A stretch of 35,875 nt of DNA, taken from the NCBI GenBank assembly GCA_910585445.1, contig CAJUEK010000018.1:1-35875 (forward strand). Direction: 5' to 3'. Numbering within the stretch: position 1 is the stretch's first letter; the number at the start of each line of letters is the position of its first letter. A program made the position numbers and the translations under genes. The notes under the pieces are model-generated. The model did not search any database and had not been told where the DNA came from. It saw only the letters and a list, made by a program, of their open reading frames with translations. Shown here piece by piece: positions 8,466-15,434 of this stretch. Source of the DNA: an uncultured Bacteroidales bacterium (GTDB taxonomy: Bacteria; Bacteroidota; Bacteroidia; Bacteroidales; UBA932).

Positions 8466-9575
8466 ATGTTTGTCCTTGATTCCCATTGCGACACTCCGTC
8501 GCAGATATTCCGTCTGAGGGACATGACCCTCGACAATGACCATTCGCACGTCGATTTCCCCAAGCTCAGGCGCGGGGGAATCGACGGTGCTTTTTGGGCC
8601 TTGTATGTTCCTGCTGACATGTCATCAGAGGCCGGGGAGGAATATGCATATAAGATGCTCGGCAGCGTAATGTCCGTTTTGGAGTCTAATCCGGACAAGG
8701 CGGCTCTCACGTTGTCTCCGGAACAGGCTCTCGCCAACAAGGCAGCTGGGCTTTTCTCCGTGTTTCTGGCATTGGAAAACGGCTCTCCCATAGGCGGCTC
8801 TCTTGATAAGCTGCATGACTTTTATGACGCGGGGATAAGGTATATGACCTTGTCCCATTCCGCAAACAATTTGATTTGCGACTCATGCGCTTCCGATGTC
8901 AGGAAATGGAACGGGCTGAGCCCTTTCGGCAGGGAAGTCGTGGAGCATATGAACCGTCTCGGTATGATGATAGATGTGTCGCATATCTCGGATGAGTCTT
9001 TCTATGATGTGCTGGAGTGTTCCCGTGCCCCTGTCGTAGCTTCGCACTCTTGCTGCAGGGCATTGGCTGGGCATCCGCGCAACATGACTGACGACATGAT
9101 AAGGGCGCTTGCTGCTGCAGGGGGAGTCATCCAGATTAATTTTTTCCCCGTCTTTCTTGACGGCGGTTTCGGAAAAATACTTGACGGCTCCGGGATTGGG
9201 GAGCATGGGGAGGCTATTGAGCAGGAGTTCATTGCCTGTCCTTCAGACACTGGGAGACGCGCTGCATGGTATGGGGTGCTTGACGAACTTGATGCATTGG
9301 AACGTCCTTCGTACAAGAGGATTGCTGACCATATCGACCATGTGGTTTCTCTCGTGGGAATTGACCATGTAGGCCTCGGGTCTGATTTTGACGGGATAGC
9401 AGTCACACCACGCGGCATGGAGGACGCTTCGTGTTTTCCTGTTATTTTTGATGAACTGCGCAGGAGGGGATATTCTGAGCCGGACGTGGAAAAGATTGCC
9501 GGAGCCAATTTTCTCCGCGTATTTTCCGAAGTCCGGAGGCTTAGCGGCTCGAGCTGTTCTGGTTCAGTACGATGA
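8466..9575 (+). CDS. Peptidase M19 (membrane dipeptidase-type) metalloenzyme
   Basis: This TIM-barrel dizinc dipeptidase belongs to the renal dipeptidase family and is expected to hydrolyse dipeptides, with loose specificity in bacterial members. 'DSHCDTP' near residues 5-11 supplies the HxD zinc pair. The bridging Glu is in 'FLALENG' near residue 103, and the later His ligands are in 'DVSHIS' and 'VASHSCCRALAGHPRNMTDD'. 'GIDHVGLGSDFDGI' near 300 carries the family DFDG motif, and the C-terminal 'KIAGANFLRVF' is also typical. It has 369 residues and no signal peptide or anchor, so it should be cytoplasmic despite the family name. Its last 35 bases overlap the 3' end of the convergent EamA gene. 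Confidence 0.93.
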   Translation: MFVLDSHCDTPSQIFRLRDMTLDNDHSHVDFPKLRRGGIDGAFWALYVPADMSSEAGEEYAYKMLGSVMSVLESNPDKAALTLSPEQALANKAAGLFSVFLALENGSPIGGSLDKLHDFYDAGIRYMTLSHSANNLICDSCASDVRKWNGLSPFGREVVEHMNRLGMMIDVSHISDESFYDVLECSRAPVVASHSCCRALAGHPRNMTDDMIRALAAAGGVIQINFFPVFLDGGFGKILDGSGIGEHGEAIEQEFIACPSDTGRRAAWYGVLDELDALERPSYKRIADHIDHVVSLVGIDHVGLGSDFDGIAVTPRGMEDASCFPVIFDELRRRGYSEPDVEKIAGANFLRVFSEVRRLSGSSCSGSVR

Positions 9576-10491
9576 TGCTCACGGTGACGAGTATCAGGAT
9601 TATCCCGATTATGGTTTTGGGACCGAGATGCTCGTCAAGGAAGAGCACGCCGAGCAATACTGCCGTAAGAGGCTGAAGTGCGCCGAGGATGGATGTAAGT
9701 GTCGGCCCGATGCGTCGTACAGCCTTCACTCCGGTGAAATTGGACACCATCGTGGCCCATAGGCCGAGTCCGAGGATATAGAGCCAGTGGATCGGATTTG
9801 TGACAAGGGTAATCTTTCCGTCCGAGATGAAGCATCCGGCTATGAAGTATGCTGCACTCAGCATCATTATCCATGTGGTGAATTTGACGGCCTCGATTTT
9901 ATCCGCATTGCTCCTTTTCATAACGATGAAGTATGCCGCGTATGTGAAAGCGGAGATTATCGAGCAGGTGAGTCCGAGGGCAGTGTTGCCTCCTGGCACA
10001 CGCAGTCCGTCTCCTGAGGCCATGAGATATACTCCAAGGATTGCAAGGATTACGGCCAGTATGTTTAACTTGGATTTGTTTTCTCCGAAGAATAGCATCA
10101 TGCAGGCTGTCACCACAACAGGGTACATGAAATTGATTGTGGATGCTATCCCGCTTGATATGTTCGCATATCCGTACAGCAGGGTAATGGAGGTCACGGC
10201 CCTCAGTATGCTCAGCAGAATTATTTTCCATGCCTCGTCCCGTGATATGCGCAGTGTTTTGTTCCTGTAGAAAGCATAGGCCATCAGGACTGCGGCAGCG
10301 GTGGACCATCTGTAGGCAAGCGTGTCGAAGCTGGACAGCCCGGCAACAAGAAGAGCGATAGTGAACACTGGGGAGAAGCCGAATGAGGCGGATGAAATTG
10401 CGGCGTAGAATATGCCGTTGGCCCTTATCCGTCTTTTTTTCTTCTCGTATTTTGCGTGTGCAGTACTCATTTCGTTCATTTTAAGCCCCAT
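9541..10491 (-). CDS. EamA/DMT-family transporter
   Basis: This inner-membrane drug/metabolite transporter has 316 residues and about ten hydrophobic helices, arranged as two five-helix EamA repeats. The first repeat begins 'FYAAISSASFGFSPVFTIALLVAGLSS' with the usual 'YRWSTAAAVLMAYAFYR'. The second begins near residue 165 ('LGLTCSIISAFTYAAYFIVMKRS') and ends with the conserved 'SILGALQPLTAVLLGVLFLDEHLG'. The N-terminus is basic and could start at any of three Met codons (10491, 10479 or 10470). Substrates of such proteins range from amino acids to nucleosides and cannot be predicted. It is the last gene of a minus-strand group, 67 bp after cinA. Confidence 0.9.
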   Translation of the reverse strand: MGLKMNEMSTAHAKYEKKKRRIRANGIFYAAISSASFGFSPVFTIALLVAGLSSFDTLAYRWSTAAAVLMAYAFYRNKTLRISRDEAWKIILLSILRAVTSITLLYGYANISSGIASTINFMYPVVVTACMMLFFGENKSKLNILAVILAILGVYLMASGDGLRVPGGNTALGLTCSIISAFTYAAYFIVMKRSNADKIEAVKFTTWIMMLSAAYFIAGCFISDGKITLVTNPIHWLYILGLGLWATMVSNFTGVKAVRRIGPTLTSILGALQPLTAVLLGVLFLDEHLGPKTIIGIILILVTVSIIVLNQNSSSR

Positions 10492-10558
10492 TTCATACTT
10501 CTTTGGTAGACAGTTTTTTATATATCGTCTCTTATTTGTGTAACAAAATAGTTTGTAT

Positions 10559-11866
10559 TTATAACTTTATTGTTTTAAATACTTGTTGGCAAATATTTAG
10601 TTCTTTAGATATCTTTTGGCGGAGAAAGTTCAGCGCATGTGCCGCGAAGTGCTCGGTATTGCGTTTCCGGTCTCCTTTGAACCTCATCATGAATGTTTCC
10701 GTTCCTTCGTCCGAACTTACTCCTATCCATACCGTTCCCACCGGTTTTTCATCTGTTCCCCCGCCTGGTCCTGATATGCCGGATGTGGCTACGGAGAAGT
10801 CGCTTCCGGTAAGTTTTCGCACACCTTCCGCCATGGCTGCCACACATTCTTGGCTGACAGCTCCGTGAGTGCTTATGGTTTCCTCCGGAACGCCGAGCAC
10901 TTCGGTCTTGACACTGTTGGCATAGGAGGTCACCGAGCCGAGGTAGTATTCTGATGAGCCGGGAACGGATGTCATCATTGAGGAAATCATCCCTCCTGTG
11001 CATGATTCGGCTGCACTCATTGTCTTGCCTGCCGAGGCAAGCATCCTTCCGATGCATTCCTGCATAGTGTCATCGCGGTCTGACCAGATTATATCTCCGA
11101 GCATGACGCTGAGTTTTGCCAGTTCGGAGCTTATCATTCTCTCCTCCTTTTCCATGTTTCCTTCTCCGTACATAGACAGCCTGAGACGTACTCCTGTAAG
11201 TGCGTTTGGCAGATATGCCAGGTGCATTCCTTCAGGAAGGGCGTCCTCCCACGGAGCTATCATATTGGCAAGTGCCGATTCCGCGACTCCGAATGTCATG
11301 ACTGTCCTGTGGCAGATGTCGGAAACGGGATTGTGCCGGCGTATGTCTTCAAGGATGTCCTCAAGCGCACCGAGAGCCTCGAACGGGACACCGGGAAGTG
11401 AATACAGGCTTGCCTTGTGACCGAACATCGACTCTGGAAAGCGGAATACCATTATTGGGGCAGTGCCGAGCCTGTTCGGGATTACCTCGCATTTGTCCGG
11501 CACTTCAGCCTGGGCGATGTTCACGTCGAGCACATCAAGTCCGCGTGAACCGAGTATGTCGTGGATTATCCCAAGCTGGACGGAATCCGTGCGGAATGAC
11601 TCTGAACCGGACAGCTCGGCAAGGGCTGCCTTGGTGATGTCATCTTTTGTCGGTCCTAGCCCGCCGGTTGCAATCACTATGCTGTTATTCTCAAGTTCTG
11701 TCCTGAGCGAATTGACGATTGTGTCGTGGTCATCTCCGACTGAGAGCATGCGTGTCACTCTTATTCCGGCAGAATTGAGCGCACGTGATATGTGTGAAGA
11801 ATTGGTGTCGATAATCTGGCCTATCAGTATCTCGTCACCTATGGTGCATATGGACGCCTGTGTCAT
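10559..11866 (-). CDS. cinA: CinA-family protein (nicotinamide mononucleotide deamidase)
   Basis: This is a two-domain protein of full length (435 residues). The N-terminal domain (1 to about 170) is MoCF/COG1058-like, with 'TIGDEILIGQIIDTNS' and the nucleotide-binding 'IATGGLGPTKDDITK'; in homologues it acts as an ADP-ribose pyrophosphatase. The C-terminal domain (about 265-420) is PncC-like and deamidates NMN in the pyridine nucleotide salvage cycle, with 'MSAAESCTGGMISSMMTSVPG' and 'VATSGISGPGGGTDEKPVGTVW'. It overlaps the pyrD stop codon by 4 bp (ATGA), so the two are translationally coupled. The old 'competence-induced' name reflects Streptococcus biology and need not apply here. Confidence 0.94.
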   Translation of the reverse strand: MTQASICTIGDEILIGQIIDTNSSHISRALNSAGIRVTRMLSVGDDHDTIVNSLRTELENNSIVIATGGLGPTKDDITKAALAELSGSESFRTDSVQLGIIHDILGSRGLDVLDVNIAQAEVPDKCEVIPNRLGTAPIMVFRFPESMFGHKASLYSLPGVPFEALGALEDILEDIRRHNPVSDICHRTVMTFGVAESALANMIAPWEDALPEGMHLAYLPNALTGVRLRLSMYGEGNMEKEERMISSELAKLSVMLGDIIWSDRDDTMQECIGRMLASAGKTMSAAESCTGGMISSMMTSVPGSSEYYLGSVTSYANSVKTEVLGVPEETISTHGAVSQECVAAMAEGVRKLTGSDFSVATSGISGPGGGTDEKPVGTVWIGVSSDEGTETFMMRFKGDRKRNTEHFAAHALNFLRQKISKELNICQQVFKTIKL

Positions 11867-12912
11867 TTCTTTTTGTTGCTTTTTGCCTCGTCAAGGTAGC
11901 GGAGTATCTTTTTGACGATAGCGGGGCCTTCGTAAATGAAGCCGGTGTAAATCTCCACCAGGGACGCTCCGGCATCCAGCATTTCCTTTGCCTGCTCACC
12001 GGACATTATGCCGCCTACACCTATGATGGGAAGCTTTCCCTCCGACTTTTCGTGTATGTATCTTACGAGTTCAAGATTCTTGCGGTACAGAGGTGCGCCT
12101 GACAGGCCTCCGTTGCCGATTTTTTCTATCCGTTCATTGTCTGTGGTGAGTCCCTCGCGGCTTCTTGTTGTGTTTCCTGCCACTATTCCGTCAATGCCGG
12201 AGCGGAGACAATAGTCGATTATGTCATCCAGCTGCTGTTTTGAGAGATCTGGGGATACTTTGAGGAGAATCGGGCGGAATGTGTCGTAGTACATCCTCAG
12301 GTCAAGCAGCCTGTCAACAATGTCAGAAAGGAACGACACGTCCTGCAAGGCTGTGAGACCGACGACATTGGGACATGAGACATTCACAACGAACATGTCC
12401 ACGAAGTCGTATAGCAGCGCAAAGGCTTTCTCGTAGTCCTTTGCTGCGTCTTCGTTCATGCTGGAGGCGTTCTTGGAAATGTTTGCGGCCACAATGACTT
12501 CCGGGCGCACTTTCTTCAGATGCTCAACTGCATTCTTGACTCCTTTGTTGTTTATTCCGAATCTGTTGATTATGGCTTTGTCAGCGGGGAGACGGAAGCA
12601 TCTCGGCTTGGCATTGCCGTCCTGGGGCTTCGGTGTCAGGGAGCCGATTTCCACAAATCCGAAACCGAAGTTAGCCATGTCATTGTAAAATTCCCCGTTC
12701 TTGTCAAGTCCTCCCGCAAGTCCTACAGGGTTGGGAAAGTTTATTCCGAAAACCTCCCGCTGAAGTGATTTGTATTCCTTTTTATATATGGCCCTTGTCA
12801 CGGAGCCGGCAAAAGGTATGCGCCTAAGGAAAGACAGGGCGGAAAATGTCATGTTGTGTGCCGTCTCAGGATTGAACCTGAACAGAATCGGCTTCATCAG
12901 ATGCTTGTACAT
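11863..12912 (-). CDS. pyrD: Dihydroorotate dehydrogenase, class 2 (quinone)
   Basis: This enzyme oxidises dihydroorotate to orotate in pyrimidine synthesis, passing electrons through FMN to menaquinone. The N-terminal helical extension ('MKPILFRFNPETAHNMTFSALSFL', residues 6-29) is the membrane-associating feature of class 2 enzymes. 'GLAGGLDKNGEFYNDM' (64-79) and 'INRFGINNKG' near residue 115 are FMN and substrate segments. 'GVGGIMSGEQAKEMLDAGASLVEIYTGFIYEGP' near the end is the FMN phosphate site. Oddly, the active-site loop reads NVSCPNVVGL, with Cys180 where the class 2 enzyme of E. coli has its catalytic Ser175. Cys is the base of class 1 enzymes. I believe this is common in Bacteroidota but could not check. 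A putative minus-strand -7 box lies at 12946-12953. Confidence 0.94.
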   Translation of the reverse strand: MYKHLMKPILFRFNPETAHNMTFSALSFLRRIPFAGSVTRAIYKKEYKSLQREVFGINFPNPVGLAGGLDKNGEFYNDMANFGFGFVEIGSLTPKPQDGNAKPRCFRLPADKAIINRFGINNKGVKNAVEHLKKVRPEVIVAANISKNASSMNEDAAKDYEKAFALLYDFVDMFVVNVSCPNVVGLTALQDVSFLSDIVDRLLDLRMYYDTFRPILLKVSPDLSKQQLDDIIDYCLRSGIDGIVAGNTTRSREGLTTDNERIEKIGNGGLSGAPLYRKNLELVRYIHEKSEGKLPIIGVGGIMSGEQAKEMLDAGASLVEIYTGFIYEGPAIVKKILRYLDEAKSNKKK

Positions 12913-12945
12913 GTCTTACAGAAATGCTTCGGTTCATAAAACATG

Positions 12946-12953
12946 CAAAAATA
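12946..12953 (-). promoter_or_regulatory. Putative pyrD -7 box (TATTTTTG)
   Basis: Read on the minus strand, this octamer fits TAnnTTTG and lies 34 bases before the pyrD start codon. It overlaps the first copy of the 26-base direct repeat. No convincing -33 element is present. Confidence 0.4.
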
Positions 12954-13077
12954 GTGAAAAAAGCTGAGAGCAGACATAAAATTCATTTTATGTTTGCCGA
13001 AGCACATTCACTATTGTGCGTAAGCACAAGTAGTGGCTGTGCGCAAGCACAAATAGCGAAAAAAGCTGAGAGCAGAC
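12950..13077. repeat. Direct and inverted repeats between the XRE gene and pyrD
   Basis: A 26-base sequence beginning AATAG and ending GAGCAGAC occurs at 12950-12975 and again at 13052-13077, with one difference (T/C). Between the copies lies a near-perfect tandem of a 21-base unit built around TGTGCG(T/C)AAGCACAA (13015-13035 and 13038-13058). Each unit can fold into a hairpin with a GTAA or GCAA tetraloop. A third hairpin, ACATAAAA-TTCA-TTTTATGT, occupies 12974-12993. The stretch holds no gene. It probably ends the upstream transcript and overlaps the pyrD promoter. Confidence 0.75.
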
Positions 13078-13107
13078 GACCGGGCAGACATTGAATTAGG
13101 ACAGCCG

Positions 13108-13572
13108 CTACATTTCCTGGAACGAGCCGTCATCAAAAAGTATGATTACTTTGGATACATTTCGCTGCTTTACAATGCTTTGCCGTATGTCACATAAAGT
13201 TTCACGTCCGGTCGAGGATGCAGTATTTGCAGGCATGTCGGCCACCGGCAGGGGATTATCGGATTCTGACGGGACATTTTCTGGTTGCAGTGCATTCTGC
13301 TCCTGTTCCGGCTCAGCAGGGAAAAGGCTGCTTGCTTCATCAATGACAGGCGCAGCTTGCATATCCTTGTACATTTTGCCTTTCCCTAAAATAAGCCACT
13401 CCATATTGAGGCCCGGATATTTCTGCATCACGGCCTCGATGAAATCGTAGCTCGGCTTGTTCCTGCCGGAGAGCAGGTGAGACACGCCGGCGCGTGCCAC
13501 TCCGATGCTTTCGGCAAATTGTGTCTGCGACAGATTTTCAGCCGCCAGAAATTTCTCTAACCTCTCGTTCAT
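13108..13572 (-). CDS. XRE-family helix-turn-helix regulator
   Basis: This is a 154-residue DNA-binding protein. Residues 1-65 are a Cro/CI-type helix-turn-helix: 'MNERLEKFLAAENLSQTQFAESIGV' leads into the recognition segment 'ARAGVSHLLSGRNKPSYDF', and 'NMEWLILGKGKMY' closes the domain in the way usual for Bacteroidota XRE proteins. The remainder is acidic, Pro/Ser-rich and probably unstructured, up to a conserved-looking tail 'NVSKVIILFDDGSFQEM'. The start is taken as ATG 13572, because the frame upstream has only a TTG (13584) that would lie at the transcription start. The gene is divergent from queA across a motif-rich spacer. A TGTAA-N8-TTACA palindrome between its -7 box and start codon suggests autoregulation. 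Confidence 0.85.
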   Translation of the reverse strand: MNERLEKFLAAENLSQTQFAESIGVARAGVSHLLSGRNKPSYDFIEAVMQKYPGLNMEWLILGKGKMYKDMQAAPVIDEASSLFPAEPEQEQNALQPENVPSESDNPLPVADMPANTASSTGRETLCDIRQSIVKQRNVSKVIILFDDGSFQEM

Positions 13573-13575
13573 AGA

Positions 13576-13593
13576 TGTAAACAAATGATTACA
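13576..13593. promoter_or_regulatory. Candidate operator TGTAA-N8-TTACA at the XRE gene start
   Basis: A perfect 5-bp inverted repeat with an 8-base spacer lies directly between the -7 box (13592-13599, minus strand) and the start codon at 13572. A bound protein there would block transcription, so it is a natural autoregulatory site. Binding by this regulator is inference. Confidence 0.4.
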
Positions 13594-13599
13594 AATATA
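13592..13599 (-). promoter_or_regulatory. Putative -7 box of the XRE gene (TATATTTG)
   Basis: The minus strand reads TATATTTG, 19 bases before the ATG at 13572, so the leader would be very short. A similar sequence (TGATTACAAAT followed by GTA) recurs at 13729-13742, giving a second minus-strand box TACATTTG at 13735-13742. Confidence 0.45.
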
Positions 13600-14045
13600 G
13601 CGAGAAAAATCAGAACCGTAAAATATAAATTGCCGTCAAAGATGTAACCGGGGCATGGAAATAGGGGAAAGTAAGATAAATTACAACTTTAAGTAAATTA
13701 TATAAAATGCAGATTATTAATGTGATAGTGATTACAAATGTATGGTTTTTGTGCTGATTTGCATAAAATGATGCCGAGAACCTCAAACGTAACAATATAA
13801 ACATTATCCAATAGTTTAGATTAATATTATAAAATACGTGGTTTTTAGTTAGTTACGTAATTACTAAAACACAGATAAGAAAATGTTATATCACATATTT
13901 AACACGTTACATTAAGTTCGGTAACTGGCCGAGCTTGCCGCCTGTGCGGTATAGATGTAACGCAGTCTGAAGTTTGCCTCTATGTTACAAGTGTAACGGG
14001 AAAGGTCACACAGCATGCAGATTTCCAAATGACGCGAGAATTGCG

Positions 14046-14053
14046 TATTTTTG
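14046..14053 (+). promoter_or_regulatory. Putative queA -7 box (TATTTTTG)
   Basis: TAnnTTTG match 40 bases before the ATG at 14094. A TGTAAC motif starts 14 bases downstream (14067), close to the expected transcription start. Confidence 0.45.
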
Positions 14054-14093
14054 CCGTAATTATAGTTGTAACGCAAAAAATCGAATTACGCTA

Positions 14094-15314
14094 ATGATAC
14101 CGGAAATAAAGATTGAAGACTATACTTACGACCTTCCTGACGGAAGGATTGCAAAATATCCCCTACCGGAGAGAGATTCTTCCAAGCTGCTTTGTTATCA
14201 TAATGGCAAGATAGAAGAAAAGGTATTCAAAGAAATATCCTCTCTTATTCCAGAAGACTCTATGATGGTGTTCAATGACACGAGAGTCGTTCCCGCAAGA
14301 CTTCGCTTTGTCCGTCCGACGGGCGCTCATATCGAGATATTCTGCCTTGAGCCGGTCTTGCCGCAGGAATACGCAAGCATGTTCTCAGAGACTGCCAGAT
14401 GCCGCTGGAAATGCATAATAGGCAATGTAAAGAAATGGAAAGGTGACCTTCTGTCGCTATACAATCCTCTAAATGACAAGCAGATTAACGATATGGGGCT
14501 TTCCGCAGCTCTTGTGGAAAGGGACGGGGCCACGTCAATTGTAGAATTTGCATGGATCAACGGATTCCCGTTTTCAAAGGTGCTGGAGGCATGCGGCTCA
14601 GTGCCTATTCCGCCTTATCTGAACCGTGATACGGAGGATATTGACCTTGAGCGTTACCAGACACTTTATGCGCGCTTCCGCGGCTCAGTGGCGGCGCCTA
14701 CCGCAGGATTGCATTTTACTGAAGAGGTGCTCCAGGCAATCAGGAACAGGGGAATAAGCATGGAGACTGTCTGTCTTCATGTCGGAGCCGGAACATTCCT
14801 GCCTGTCAAGAGCTCGTCAGTGTCCGGGCATACCATGCACAGGGAGCCTTTTGTGGTGACACGTGAGTTCCTGGAAAAGCTTGCAGCCTCAGGACGCAAG
14901 GTAGTGGCGGTCGGCACTACATCGGTAAGGACGCTCGAATCATTGTATTATGCAGGTGTGAAATGCATAGAGAATGGTGCTCCTGAAGATATAGGGCAGT
15001 GGGAGCCTTACGGACGTGAATACTCATACACTACGCAGGAAGCCATATCCGCGCTTGCCGGGTGGCTCAGGGCCAACGGAAAGGAAGAGCTCCAGCTTGG
15101 GACGCGCATAATCATAGTGCCAGGATTCAAATTCAGGGTCACTGATGTGCTCGTGACCAATTTCCACCAGCCGCAGAGCACGCTGCTCCTGCTCATATCG
15201 GCATTTGTCGGAGGGGACTGGCGAAGCATATATGATTACGCCTTAGGCCATGATTTCCGTTTCCTCAGCTATGGGGACAGTTCAATGCTTTTCCGTGGCG
15301 AGAACGGCAATTAA
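14094..15314 (+). CDS. queA: tRNA preQ1(34) S-adenosylmethionine ribosyltransferase-isomerase
   Basis: QueA transfers and rearranges the ribosyl group of S-adenosylmethionine onto preQ1 in tRNA, making epoxyqueuosine. Diagnostic segments are all present: 'VFNDTRVVPARL' near residue 57, 'AAPTAGLHFTEEVL' near 200, 'CLHVGAGTFLPV', 'VGTTSVRTLES', 'VTNFHQPQSTLLLL' and 'FRFLSYGDSSML' at the end. At 406 residues it is longer than E. coli QueA (about 356), as is usual in Bacteroidota. The frame stays open upstream to a possible start at 13974. That extension would contain the promoter-like box at 14046 and shows no homology, so ATG 14094 (MIPEIKIEDYTY) is preferred. Confidence 0.95.
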   Translation: MIPEIKIEDYTYDLPDGRIAKYPLPERDSSKLLCYHNGKIEEKVFKEISSLIPEDSMMVFNDTRVVPARLRFVRPTGAHIEIFCLEPVLPQEYASMFSETARCRWKCIIGNVKKWKGDLLSLYNPLNDKQINDMGLSAALVERDGATSIVEFAWINGFPFSKVLEACGSVPIPPYLNRDTEDIDLERYQTLYARFRGSVAAPTAGLHFTEEVLQAIRNRGISMETVCLHVGAGTFLPVKSSSVSGHTMHREPFVVTREFLEKLAASGRKVVAVGTTSVRTLESLYYAGVKCIENGAPEDIGQWEPYGREYSYTTQEAISALAGWLRANGKEELQLGTRIIIVPGFKFRVTDVLVTNFHQPQSTLLLLISAFVGGDWRSIYDYALGHDFRFLSYGDSSMLFRGENGN

Positions 15315-15401
15315 AACGTATATCTAAGGAGATTTCAGCCGGATTATACGGCTAAATGTGCCTATTTTGAAAAAAAACAGGAACTATTTGCAATGTTTTT
15401 A

Positions 15402-15409
15402 TAAATTTG
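15402..15409 (+). promoter_or_regulatory. Putative -7 box of the acyltransferase gene (TAAATTTG)
   Basis: TAnnTTTG match 25 bases before the ATG at 15435, without a clear -33 partner. A short hairpin, AGCCG/CGGCT at 15337-15353, lies between it and the queA stop codon and may be a weak terminator. Confidence 0.4.
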
Positions 15410-15434
15410 CAACTTGTACTAATATTTAGAAACC

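Larger units (their letters stand above)
13573..14093. promoter_or_regulatory. AT-rich divergent intergenic region with repeated TGTAAC motifs
   Basis: No convincing gene lies in these 521 bases. The sequence AGnTGTAA(C/A) occurs five times in the same orientation, with TGTAA beginning at 13576, 13643, 13956, 13992 and 14067. Reverse copies (TTACA) occur at 13589, 13681, 13732, 13907 and 13985. One pair forms GTTACA-AG-TGTAAC (13984-13997). The density points to an operator array serving the divergent XRE and queA genes. Confidence 0.45.

Noticed and set aside
12950..13077. CRISPR array
   Set aside because: There are only two copies of the long repeat, the spacing between them is itself repetitive, and no cas genes are present.
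13610..13804. 64-codon minus-strand frame upstream of the XRE gene
   Set aside because: It is AT-rich, unlike neighbouring proteins, and overlaps the operator-like motifs.
13974..14093. N-terminal extension of QueA with several Cys pairs resembling a zinc finger
   Set aside because: The QueA homology begins at 14094. The extension overlaps the -7 box and TGTAAC motifs, so the Cys pattern is likely chance.
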